Source: Deltaproteobacteria bacterium
GTDB taxonomy: Bacteria; Desulfobacterota; Dissulfuribacteria; Dissulfuribacterales; QOAL01
Length of the DNA stretch: 13,464 bases
Assembly (NCBI GenBank): GCA_026996955.1
Contig: JALWJV010000402.1
Location: forward strand, 18,191 to 31,654
Reading direction: 5' to 3'
This document shows, piece after piece, positions 1 through 8,348 of this stretch. Below the pieces are notes generated by a model, which saw nothing but the letters and a program-made list of their open reading frames with translations, was not told where the DNA came from and did no database searches. The position numbers and the translations under genes were made by a program. Each line of letters starts with the position of its first letter. Within the stretch, counting starts at the first letter, position 1.

Positions 1-1181
1 ATGAGACGGAACGAGAAGTCAGAGCCGGTTTTAAACGTTGTATTGGAATCAAGGGTATTGGCCGGCTCGTTGACCTGCTTGATGGTAGCGTGCCCCACCC
101 AGAGTCCGGCATAATCAATGCCTGTGATGCTCACGGGCACAAGAACAGATGTGCTTGCATTGTCAGTGACGGCCAGGTTGGCTTCGTAGTCTTGGGCCTG
201 CAGGCCTGCGCGTTTTGCGCCTATGCGTAATTTTTGAAAACTTCCGGCAGGGATGGAGAGGTCCAGTGGATTTGAAAATGGTATCCATCTTGGGATGCGC
301 TCCCCGTTTTCCTCCACGGAGCCCCAGTAGTAGATATTCGAGGAAAGGCCTGAGATGGTGAGTGAGATATCCTTGTCTTCCAGGGAGGCATTCTTGATTT
401 CGAGGTCAAGCTCAGTAAGCTGTGAGCCGAAAATAAGCCCGTCAACCAGTTCCGGCTGGACAGAAACCGGCCCGGTAAAGGTGGAAGAGCCGTTACAGTA
501 TATCCAGAACGCCTGCCCGTCACTCATGAGGCTGCTGGGATGGGATACCTTGACCCAGGTATCCGTGGCATCATCCAGCACGTAGATATCCTGGCCGGCA
601 AGGGCGGGGTCTGAGGCAAAGAACTGTGAGAACGACGGGTGATTTCCCTGGCCAATGTGAAATCCCACCAGGTTAAAGCTGTTTGGCTTCCACCTGGGTA
701 CAGGTACCAGGGGGATGCCCTCCACCGTGATGGTTGTGGTGCTGCTACCCCCGATTTTAAGGAGGTAAGCCCGGTTTCCATGAATCGCCTTCAGGCTGGT
801 TACAACCGGATTGCCCGGGAAATAGACAAGCCAGTCAGGCTCATCGGGAAGCATTTCATCAGGGTCCTGGATGAATTCAACAGTGTTTCCGGCAGGGTTC
901 CACATCCAGACGCTCTGGAGATTGGTTACTGTTCCGAACACGGTGCCAGGCGCGGTGGATTGAGGTTCGATCTCCAGGAAAATTGCGTTCCAGCCCGGAT
1001 GTAGTGTAAAGGACTGGGAGACCATCTCGCTATGCGCGACCCCTGCCATTAAGACAAGCAGCGCCAGCGCTGAAATTTTTATTAGGGAAGTCCATGCAGT
1101 TAATGGCAGATTTTCATGTTCATGGGGGTTGCAACCTGTCCCTGGACCAACATGAAATTCAGGAAAGCCGCGCCTTGTCAT
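1..1181 (-). CDS. Secreted protein with tandem GWN domains (3' end outside window)
   Basis: One reading frame stays open from the ATG at 1181 to the left edge, about 393 codons with no stop, so the gene's 3' end lies outside the window. An AGGAG sits about 8 bases before the ATG. Residues 33-49 are hydrophobic (core ALALLVLMAG) after a basic stretch, and cleavage near Ala49-His50-Ser51 would give an exported protein. Two related domains follow: the first starts at 'HPGWNAIFLEIEP' (residues 61-73) and ends in 'NRAYLLKI'; the second starts near 'SFNLVGFHIG' and ends in 'GQAFWIY'. The same domain pair is inserted in the neighbouring RHS protein. After about residue 240 the sequence looks beta-rich and Ig-like, with 'GLWVGHATI' near the end. 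The gene lies 178 bases downstream of the RHS gene on the same strand and may share its transcript. I recognise no enzyme motif. It does not look like a small immunity protein. Function unknown, most likely extracellular or envelope-associated. Confidence 0.85.
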   Translation of the reverse strand, partial: MTRRGFPEFHVGPGTGCNPHEHENLPLTAWTSLIKISALALLVLMAGVAHSEMVSQSFTLHPGWNAIFLEIEPQSTAPGTVFGTVTNLQSVWMWNPAGNTVEFIQDPDEMLPDEPDWLVYFPGNPVVTSLKAIHGNRAYLLKIGGSSTTTITVEGIPLVPVPRWKPNSFNLVGFHIGQGNHPSFSQFFASDPALAGQDIYVLDDATDTWVKVSHPSSLMSDGQAFWIYCNGSSTFTGPVSVQPELVDGLIFGSQLTELDLEIKNASLEDKDISLTISGLSSNIYYWGSVEENGERIPRWIPFSNPLDLSIPAGSFQKLRIGAKRAGLQAQDYEANLAVTDNASTSVLVPVSITGIDYAGLWVGHATIKQVNEPANTLDSNTTFKTGSDFSFRL

Positions 1182-1242
1182 GATATGTCTCCTTTGTGCC
1201 GTCTCTTATATTTGAATTTCTTCATTGCCGCTTCGCCGGGGA

Positions 1243-1295
1243 CGCAAAGGACGCCAAGTAAATCAAAACCCTTTGCGTTCTTAGCGTTCTTTGCG
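1243..1295. repeat. Imperfect inverted repeat of the CGCAAAG type
   Basis: The left arm CGCAAAGGACGCCAAG (1243-1258) pairs with CTTAGCGTTCTTTGCG (1280-1295): 14 of 16 positions are Watson-Crick and one more is a G-T wobble. The 21-base loop contains another CTTTGCGTT. The sequence is built from reiterated CGCAAAG/AACGC units, a style of intergenic repeat found in several bacterial phyla (general knowledge, not searched). It lies between the RHS gene and the downstream secreted-protein gene. Neither side has a T-run, so it is a poor candidate for an intrinsic terminator. Confidence 0.6.
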
Positions 1296-1317
1296 GTTCA
1301 GCTTTTATCTTTTTAGA

Positions 1318-1348
1318 CTTTGAGCCTTGAGCTTTCAGCTTTGAGCTG
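1318..1348. repeat. Short degenerate heptad repeat (TTGAGCT-like)
   Basis: About four imperfect units, TTGAGCC, TTGAGCT, TTCAGCT and TTGAGCT, run head to tail in 31 bases, starting about 12 bases beyond the stop codon of the RHS gene. The spacing is close to one unit per seven bases. No coding frame uses it. It adjoins the CGCAAAG-type inverted repeat, so most of this intergenic gap is repeat-derived. Confidence 0.5.
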
Positions 1349-1359
1349 TTTTTATAGTT

Positions 1360-4300
1360 TCAATAAATAATGCCCTGGGTAGCACTGGTAACCATGGACT
1401 GTTCCTCCTGGGTCAGCAGGGGGATGTAACCCACTACCTCCTCAAGGTATGGGTTAATGAATTCCCTGGCCCTGCCCTGGGCCTCGTTCCACATTGGGGT
1501 CGGACCCTGGGCCTCGCCCCATAGCTGTGGTGGGGTGATTTTTGAAAGGAAGGACTTCAATGCCCCTTCAGGCCCCTTGTTGTATATCTCCATGCCTGCC
1601 TTTACGGCAGCGTATTTCATTGCCCCTTCTGTGTTCGAGCTTGCGGCCTCAATGGCAGTCTTGCCCATTTCGTATATTCCCTTTCCATAGTGATATGCCT
1701 CAAGCAGGGCCAGCTTCTTGCCTCCAAAAACGGCAAATCCTGTCTCAACGGCCCCAAGGCTGAACTCAAGTTTCTTCTCCCAGTCCCCGCTTTCAAAGGC
1801 CTCGTAGCCCATGATGCCCAGCCCTAGTCCACCGGTTACGTACTTGGCCACATCACCTACTCCGGCCTCCTTAAATGCCGACTGAAGTGCGTTCAAGGCA
1901 AGGGCCAGCAGGGCCTTCCTGAGATCATCCTTTAACTGGTCCCAGGAACTGCCAGGTTCATTGCCCTGGTTTTTAGCCTGGGAGCCCGGGTCCTTGATAT
2001 CCTGAGCAGGGTCTGGATCAAGGCCCCAGGGGTCAACAAAGACCAGGGGGTTGTTGTTGGCGTAGGTGTAGGCGTTCAGCGTGCCTGGGTGTTCTATCCG
2101 CACGGGGAATGGGTCAACGCTCATGAAGGTGCCGGTGATGGCCGAGTAATGACGGGCCCTGCAGTGATAAAGCCCGGGCGCCCTGTCCATTTCCATGCCG
2201 GCAAACTTGTAAAGTGCCCTGGATGCACCTGCATGGAAGCGGGTCAATCCAAATGGATAATACTGGGTTTGCTCAACAACGGTGCCGTTTTCGTCTGTTA
2301 TCATGCTTGTGCCGCCAAGGTGATCCGTGTGGTAAAAGTAGAGCTTTGCCCCTGCCTCCATGAATGGGAGTTGCGCGGGCTGGAGCATGTTTATCCAGTA
2401 GGACCTGCCGGGTTCCATGTGGTCGAGGGTATTCAATAGGGGAGGGACGGTTGTGTGGTAACTCTGCCAGGACTGGTTACATGGCTCAAAATACCAGGCG
2501 GCCATGTATTGATTATTTAAGGCTTTTAGTGCCTTTGGAAGTGGCAGGGGAGAGTCGGCAGGAAATGGTGCCAGGTTCCAGCCCGTGGACAGGTTGACAC
2601 CCTCCCTGTTTACCGCGCCGTTTACATTGATAATGGCCGGGGAGTCCATGTGAATCAGGTAGCCTTGGCCGGGGTGAAGCTCCTGGATGTCTGTTACGCC
2701 CTGGGAGGGGATGTATCCAAGGTAACGGGAAGATGCCGCATCATAGGTCCATATCCCGCTGTACTTTCCGGCCAGGGATGCCAGCACTTCCTGGATTGCC
2801 GGGTGGTATGGCTCCACGTTCAAAGAGAAGAAGTTCCATCCCCTGCGCAGGTTGATGGTCTGTGTGGCACTACCCTGCTGCGCGGAAAGTTTCCCCTCTA
2901 TCCGGGCAAGCCTTCTTCCCTGGTCAAAGACGAATTTTACCGGCTTTCCATCCCTGACCTGGTAACCCCTGTTTATGTAGTATGTGCATGACCGGGATGT
3001 GCCGCCCTGTACCTTTTTGATTACCCTGCGGCCCTGGTAATCATAAACGTTGGAGATGGTGACTCCCGTTGTTGCAGCTCTTGTCAGGCGGTCCTTGAAG
3101 TCCCACTGGTAGGTGCCGTTGTTGTCAGAGACAAGGTTGCCGTTGTCATCGTACGAAAAGGCCAGGCCGCTCTGTGTGGCGGTAACTGCATGGGGACCCG
3201 GAGGTGCCCCCGGAGGCCTGGGACCTCGCCCGGAGGTCCCTGCACTGCCGCCGTTTGAAATCGTTCCAAGGTTTATGAGCGTATTGTCAATATGGAGAGG
3301 GTCGGGCATGTCCGGTGAGCCCTTGAAGGTCATGTTCCCGATCTTGTCGTACTGGAAGTTTATGGCCCCGTACCCCGGGCCCTGTGCCCGGATAAGCCTG
3401 TTCAATTCGTCATAGGTGAACTCCTGAGTGGCATCCTGTGGCAGCCCCTGCACCCAGGGCCTGCCGTCCTGGATGGAGAGAACGTTGCTGACCCCGTCAA
3501 AGGTGTATGAAAGGGCCTGGAGCGGGCTTCCTGAAGGGATTAGCCGGTCTGTGACAAGTCCTTTAAGCCTGTTTCGGGGGTCGTAGGAGTAGGTGGTCCT
3601 GAGGCCGTTACCGAATATGACGGCCTGGGGTTTACCGGATGGGGCATGGTCAATGTCCGTGATGACGCCTGGGATGGATTCAAGCCTGCCCCCGTTGTTG
3701 TAGGCATAGCTTATGGTGTCACCGTCAGGGAACGTGGCCGATACCAGCCTTCTCATGGCGTCGTACCTGAACTGGGAAAGGAAATCCTGCACCTGGCCGG
3801 CATCCTTGATGCGCTTTACTGTCCAGGCCGTGTTGCCTGCGGCATCGTACGAAAAGTACGTGGCCCCTGAGAGGTCTTCAACCCACGAGAGCCTTCCCAT
3901 GGTATTTGCCGAATCCGGGTAATCGGGCGAAGGCTGGTCGTAGTGAAATGCGATATCAGGCGAGCGGGAGGCGCCATCAAGGTAATCCTCCGTGAGGATG
4001 CGGTTTGCACCGTCATAGGTATAGGTTATCACCTGCCCCTTGTTGTCAATGCTCTGGATGATATTTCCCGCGGCATCATAGGTATATTCCATGCGTCCAC
4101 GGTCCGGATCGTTTGTTGCCCTCTTCCTTGAGAGTCCATCATATTCATATGTCCATGTATTATTCTGTGCGTCCATGACCTGGACCAGGTTTCCAAGGGC
4201 ATCGTATGAGTAACGGGTTATTGCCGCTTCGCCTCCCACCTGCTTCCTGACCTCAACGGTGAGCTTCCGGCCGTCTGAGAGGAACGTGGTTTCCCTGCCA

Positions 4301-7300
4301 TTTTCGTCCGTTACTTTTTTTGACAGGGGCATGTAGGAAGTGGTGACGCGGGTGGTAACATTGCCGGCATCCGGGGGATTTATGCGCAGTATCTCCCTGC
4401 CCGTGGCATCACGGTGGATCTCCGTGTGTGAAAAGCCGGGATCAGGCGGCGTGAAATCAGGAGAGGTAGTGGGGTAGGGGAGGAACCTTCTGGCAGTATC
4501 TCCCCTTGTGTTAAAGAGCACGGCATCCCTTGCCACAAAACCGCTTTCAGCCTCCTGGATAGTGGCAAGCCTGCGGCCCATGCCATCAATGTACAGGATT
4601 GAATCAAAGGTTCCCGGCTGGCCGGATACCTCCCTTGCGGATGTTTTTACCGCACTGGGGGCAGGGCTTGTTCCGGTTGTTTTGGTTAAATTCCCTGATG
4701 CGTCATAGGAATATGTTACATGCCCCAGTGGATCGGTCAGGGTGTAGGTAAATGCCTTCGTAGGATATTCAGGCACATCTCCAGGCCTTACCACAGAGGT
4801 TAGCCTTCCAAATGTGTCGTATGAGTATGTGGTCTTGTGACTGTTAAAGCCCGTGCTTTCGGTCATGACCCCAAGGCCCGGGTTGTAGGTGGCTAGAACG
4901 GTAAGATCGGGTTTCCCTGTCCCAGTCTTTATTGTTTCAGCTATGGGGAAGAGATGCATTGCGGCGTCATAGGATACCAGGCGGAGATTGCCGTTGGCAT
5001 CCATTGTACCAATGAGATTCCCGAAGGTGTCGTAGGCATTTCTTGCAAGGTTCACGTAGGTGGACCCCTGCACCCACCCCTCCTTGCGGCTCAGCATTCC
5101 CCTGGTGGCCTGTCCCTGTGCAAGTCCTGTATAGGGCTGGCCGTCATAGTAGAAAAAGGTCTCTGAGAGCCTGTTTAGGCCCGCGTCCGTAACATACCTG
5201 TGCCTTGGAAGCCCTAATAACCAGCGGCTCGTGTCGTTTATGTACTCAGTGAAGGTGAAGGTTTCGTCACCGGGGATGGAAAGGGCGCCCTCATTTCTCT
5301 TCTCGGTGATATTGCCAAAGTCGTCGTACGCAAAGGTGGTGCGGATGGTTTCAGGCGTGGCTGTGCCCTCGAAGATATGTCTCGTGGCCTGCTGGTTGAA
5401 GGCAAACCTTACCTCTTCACCATCCAGCCCCAGGGCAAGGTTTTTTATGGACCACAGGTTTTGCTCCCTCCAGAAGAGGGTCCCGTCCAGGTCCGATACT
5501 ATGATCTCACGGACCTTTCCCTTGAGAGCGTCTTCCTCCCTGTGGAACCTTGTGGAGACCTCGTCAACCTGGCCGTCGGCGTCGTTATCAATGCCGTCAG
5601 GCCCTCCTGTAAAAAAGCGGTAGGTGGTCACCCCCGAGGGTTCAGTGCTGCCTCCCTCTTCAGTTACCGTTACCTCTGAAAAACCACGAAATGCCCTTTC
5701 CCGGTCCTCGTAAAAACCATCCCTGTAGCTGTAACTTTTGATATAGGTGTCATCTCCGGGCACCCCGTCAAGATCCAGGCCGGTGTGGACTGTAACCCTG
5801 GCCACCAGGGAGACAGGAAACGGGATGGTGCAGGACCAGGGATGCCCCGCCCGCCTTGCCTGGAGGTAAAATTCCGTGCTGCTCCTGTAGGTGATCTCCG
5901 TGAAGACACCAAGGCCGTTATCTATGCCGGTAAGTAGATTGGCATGGACTGCCCCCATGAGTTTTCCGGCATCTATTATGATGATGCGGTCCTGCGAGGC
6001 AGAATCGGCATAGATCAGGTCAGTGGTGCCATTACCGTTTATATCCGCCCATCGCGTAACCATGCCCGGGCTGAACTGCGTGGGCATGTGGGTTATGACA
6101 TGTTTAGCCGAAAATTCGGTTCCATGCTGGTTCAGCCAGTACCACAACTGGCCTGGAATGGCCCGCTCCAGCACCAGGTCTCCCAGGCCGTCTCCGTTTA
6201 TGTCCACGATCTTGGCCTTTACAGCCTGTTGACTGGTAAGAACTGAGTCAGGGATGGGGATTTCCACTGCGGTATCGAAGTAGCCATGTCCCATGCTTGG
6301 GCAGCAGATTACCCTGGTTGGCCTGATGCGCACAACGTCGTTCAGCCGGTCCCCGTTCATGTCAGCCAGGTGGACCCCGGAATCTGAAAAGCGGATAACC
6401 CGTCCCTGGTAGGATGCCCCCGGGGTCCTGACCTCCTTGCTGTAGCGTCCGTCTTCAAGGTTAAACCAGACGCTGTAACCGCTGTCCGAACTCTTTATCA
6501 CATCCATTCGCTTGTTAAAGTCCAGGTCGGATGTGACCACATCCTCGCTGGCATAGGGTGCGGGGGGTGCGCTTTCCTGTATGCTCATGCGCGTTCTTGC
6601 GCCCCAGGAGTTGTTTCCCGTGTTGGGGTGGTAGAAGACTTCGCTGGAGTAGGTGTTGTGAACCAGGTCTGAAATGCCGTCGCCGTTCATGTCTGCCAGG
6701 TAAACATACTGGTCGTTCAGCTGTAGCTGCTGGGCCAGGCCGTTCCTGCCTGTGACCTCCACCGGGCCTGCCCATGCGATGGCCGGGCCGTTACCTTGCT
6801 GCATCTCTCCAAGGTTTACAAAGCAGGCATGACTCCCGCCGTAAATGTCGGTTTTGAGGATATCAGGCAGGCCGTCCCTGTTGAGATCGATGAGCTCTGT
6901 GAGGCCATTATCCATGACGCAGTCAGGGGTGTTCAGGGATTCCACCACGGCCCCTGCAGCAGACATGGTATCTTCAGGTGCAGGGATTGAATAGTAAAAG
7001 GAGATGGGGGGCAGGTAATTTGTACCATCTGCCCCATACTGTGTTACCCTGGAAAGAAAAGATGCGTTTGGAGTTTCCTGGTACGCCAGTACGTATTTTC
7101 TTATCAGGGCGTCGGGTATGTTGTCATGGTTCCAGTCTCCCCGGGCGCATTGTTCTGGCAGGATCCCCTGGATTCCAATGACAATTTCCTTGAGCCGCAT
7201 GGTGGTTGTTACCGGAAAGCCGCTGCGGTAATCGGTGTAACAGTCGCTCCTTGGCTCGTATGTAAAGGAGATGAAGTAAAAAACGGCCCAGGGAGGGGCA

Positions 7301-8097
7301 CCAGGGCCGTAGCGGATTTCGCTGATGTACTTCTGGCTGTCAGGTTCAGGGAATGTAACGTAACTGTACTCGATCACATTGCCGCTGGTGTCTGTATTTT
7401 TTTCCATGAGCCATTCAAAGACCCTGGTGCCCGTCGTGTCAGTAAGCCTGCCTTGTTGTGAAATGCCGAAATCCAGGCGGGCGCCGTTTTTCAGTTGCGC
7501 CGTCCAGTGCCCGCCTGTGAATGAATACCTGGTGAAGTTGTGCGCGATTCTTGAACGAAAGGAACCGTCGGCAAGCTGTATCAGTTCTTCATCTTCAATG
7601 CCTGTGAACCGGTCAGGTTCACGGGCATCGTCTATAACGCCGTCATGGTTGTCATCCAGGCCATTTGGCCCGTCAACGTATCTGGGTATCCCCTTGTCGG
7701 TCTCCCTTTTAATGGACACAGGGCCTGCCTGCCATCCCATGCCCAGGGGGCCGTTTCCCCTGCCGCTTTCATAATCAAGGGAGAGGGCCGGGGTATGTCC
7801 GGCCGTACCGGCAGGGACCTTGAGGGGCACCATGTACCTGGCTGTGCCTGTATTTAGAAGGGGTTGAAATGATGCACCCAGGCCTTCAATTGAGCCTGGT
7901 CCGGCTGGGAGGGAGATGGTGTTGGGGGAGACCCCGTTTTTGTCGGCTGCGTTGCAGACGTAGGGGGAGGCGGCAACCAGAAATAATGTGATAAGGCAGG
8001 CCAGGTTGCCTGGTTGATGGCCAGGGGGTGGCTTGAACAGATTGTGGAGCAGGTTCCATTTCACGGCAGAAGTCTCCCCGAATAACCTTCGTACCAT
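1360..8097 (-). CDS. Giant secreted SpvB/TcB-TcC-like RHS repeat protein
   Basis: 2245 residues. Residues 31-48 are hydrophobic with a likely signal-peptidase site after Ala50. An SpvB-like domain spans about 60-140 ('GNGPLGMGWQ'). DxNxDGxxD-type FG-GAP/VCBS repeats lie near 406, 469, 529, 583, 633 and 689, with further Ca-site-like Asp loops near 151 and 841. A TcdB-middle-like region spans about 725-820 ('ERAFRGFSEV'). YD/RHS repeats run from about 1000 to 1900, interrupted by a Gly/Pro-rich stretch near 1612-1640 and two GWN domains (Trp at 1754 and 1840). The RHS core starts at 'YFYHTDHLGG' (1920) and ends in DPWGL (2022-2026), leaving a ~219-residue unknown tail. In Tc toxins, TcB and TcC form a hollow shell around the TcC C-terminus; here both parts are one chain with an export signal. 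No TcA gene is visible. The core motif usually written GRFxSxDP reads GTFMSVDP. The ATG at 8097 lacks a ribosome-binding site; GTG at 8064, preceded by GGGGAG, is a better-placed start and keeps the signal peptide. Function as a toxin is inferred. Confidence 0.93.
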   Translation of the reverse strand: MVRRLFGETSAVKWNLLHNLFKPPPGHQPGNLACLITLFLVAASPYVCNAADKNGVSPNTISLPAGPGSIEGLGASFQPLLNTGTARYMVPLKVPAGTAGHTPALSLDYESGRGNGPLGMGWQAGPVSIKRETDKGIPRYVDGPNGLDDNHDGVIDDAREPDRFTGIEDEELIQLADGSFRSRIAHNFTRYSFTGGHWTAQLKNGARLDFGISQQGRLTDTTGTRVFEWLMEKNTDTSGNVIEYSYVTFPEPDSQKYISEIRYGPGAPPWAVFYFISFTYEPRSDCYTDYRSGFPVTTTMRLKEIVIGIQGILPEQCARGDWNHDNIPDALIRKYVLAYQETPNASFLSRVTQYGADGTNYLPPISFYYSIPAPEDTMSAAGAVVESLNTPDCVMDNGLTELIDLNRDGLPDILKTDIYGGSHACFVNLGEMQQGNGPAIAWAGPVEVTGRNGLAQQLQLNDQYVYLADMNGDGISDLVHNTYSSEVFYHPNTGNNSWGARTRMSIQESAPPAPYASEDVVTSDLDFNKRMDVIKSSDSGYSVWFNLEDGRYSKEVRTPGASYQGRVIRFSDSGVHLADMNGDRLNDVVRIRPTRVICCPSMGHGYFDTAVEIPIPDSVLTSQQAVKAKIVDINGDGLGDLVLERAIPGQLWYWLNQHGTEFSAKHVITHMPTQFSPGMVTRWADINGNGTTDLIYADSASQDRIIIIDAGKLMGAVHANLLTGIDNGLGVFTEITYRSSTEFYLQARRAGHPWSCTIPFPVSLVARVTVHTGLDLDGVPGDDTYIKSYSYRDGFYEDRERAFRGFSEVTVTEEGGSTEPSGVTTYRFFTGGPDGIDNDADGQVDEVSTRFHREEDALKGKVREIIVSDLDGTLFWREQNLWSIKNLALGLDGEEVRFAFNQQATRHIFEGTATPETIRTTFAYDDFGNITEKRNEGALSIPGDETFTFTEYINDTSRWLLGLPRHRYVTDAGLNRLSETFFYYDGQPYTGLAQGQATRGMLSRKEGWVQGSTYVNLARNAYDTFGNLIGTMDANGNLRLVSYDAAMHLFPIAETIKTGTGKPDLTVLATYNPGLGVMTESTGFNSHKTTYSYDTFGRLTSVVRPGDVPEYPTKAFTYTLTDPLGHVTYSYDASGNLTKTTGTSPAPSAVKTSAREVSGQPGTFDSILYIDGMGRRLATIQEAESGFVARDAVLFNTRGDTARRFLPYPTTSPDFTPPDPGFSHTEIHRDATGREILRINPPDAGNVTTRVTTSYMPLSKKVTDENGRETTFLSDGRKLTVEVRKQVGGEAAITRYSYDALGNLVQVMDAQNNTWTYEYDGLSRKRATNDPDRGRMEYTYDAAGNIIQSIDNKGQVITYTYDGANRILTEDYLDGASRSPDIAFHYDQPSPDYPDSANTMGRLSWVEDLSGATYFSYDAAGNTAWTVKRIKDAGQVQDFLSQFRYDAMRRLVSATFPDGDTISYAYNNGGRLESIPGVITDIDHAPSGKPQAVIFGNGLRTTYSYDPRNRLKGLVTDRLIPSGSPLQALSYTFDGVSNVLSIQDGRPWVQGLPQDATQEFTYDELNRLIRAQGPGYGAINFQYDKIGNMTFKGSPDMPDPLHIDNTLINLGTISNGGSAGTSGRGPRPPGAPPGPHAVTATQSGLAFSYDDNGNLVSDNNGTYQWDFKDRLTRAATTGVTISNVYDYQGRRVIKKVQGGTSRSCTYYINRGYQVRDGKPVKFVFDQGRRLARIEGKLSAQQGSATQTINLRRGWNFFSLNVEPYHPAIQEVLASLAGKYSGIWTYDAASSRYLGYIPSQGVTDIQELHPGQGYLIHMDSPAIINVNGAVNREGVNLSTGWNLAPFPADSPLPLPKALKALNNQYMAAWYFEPCNQSWQSYHTTVPPLLNTLDHMEPGRSYWINMLQPAQLPFMEAGAKLYFYHTDHLGGTSMITDENGTVVEQTQYYPFGLTRFHAGASRALYKFAGMEMDRAPGLYHCRARHYSAITGTFMSVDPFPVRIEHPGTLNAYTYANNNPLVFVDPWGLDPDPAQDIKDPGSQAKNQGNEPGSSWDQLKDDLRKALLALALNALQSAFKEAGVGDVAKYVTGGLGLGIMGYEAFESGDWEKKLEFSLGAVETGFAVFGGKKLALLEAYHYGKGIYEMGKTAIEAASSNTEGAMKYAAVKAGMEIYNKGPEGALKSFLSKITPPQLWGEAQGPTPMWNEAQGRAREFINPYLEEVVGYIPLLTQEEQSMVTSATQGIIY

Positions 8098-8348
8098 TGA
8101 ACGGTTTGATTTTTAATTATAAATAATGCAAATTGTGCGCCGTTTTTTCAGAAGAAAGACCTGAAATATTAGCTGCTTTTTCAGATGGTTATGAATGTTG
8201 GTGGGCTTGAGAGGTGTGTTGAGAAAAAGATTACCTTGAATTTGTGGGTAAACGAATTCCCTTCGAGAAAAAAGTTTCTGTTTTTCCCCGTTCTAGTGCT
8301 GCAGCCTTGAAACGCCTTGAGTCTAGTGATGATCAGGAGTACAGTGCC
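8098..8348. other. Intergenic region between the quinone operon and the RHS gene
   Basis: These 251 bases hold the likely RHS promoter near 8116-8121. They also contain duplicated short words: TCTAGTG at 8292 and 8322, and GCCTTGA at 8304 and 8314. No clear intrinsic terminator follows the reductase gene. A plus-strand frame is open from 8223 to 8420 (stop 8421-8423). It reads like protein in its middle ('RSSAALKRLESSDD') but has no ATG or ribosome-binding site and overlaps the reductase 3' end, so I do not call a gene. Confidence 0.4.
8116..8121 (-). promoter_or_regulatory. Candidate -10 box for the RHS gene
   Basis: The minus strand reads TATAAT exactly here, in an AT-rich stretch upstream of the RHS gene. 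No convincing -35 (TTGACA-like) sits 16-18 bases further upstream. Transcription from it would start near 8109. That leaves only about 12 bases before the ATG at 8097 but about 45 before the GTG at 8064, which favours the GTG start. Confidence 0.3.

Noticed and set aside
221..781. Two minus-strand open frames (524-781 and 221-523)
   Set aside because: They lie in a different frame from the ATG-1181 gene, whose frame is open through the whole region, has a signal peptide and recognisable repeats, and simply lacks a stop because it leaves the window.
1243..1295. Intrinsic terminator for the RHS gene
   Set aside because: The stem is imperfect and no T-run follows on the minus strand.
5231..7774. 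Several 100-131-codon plus-strand open frames antisense to the RHS gene
   Set aside because: They are by-products of the GC-biased RHS coding sequence; none has a convincing start or protein-like features.
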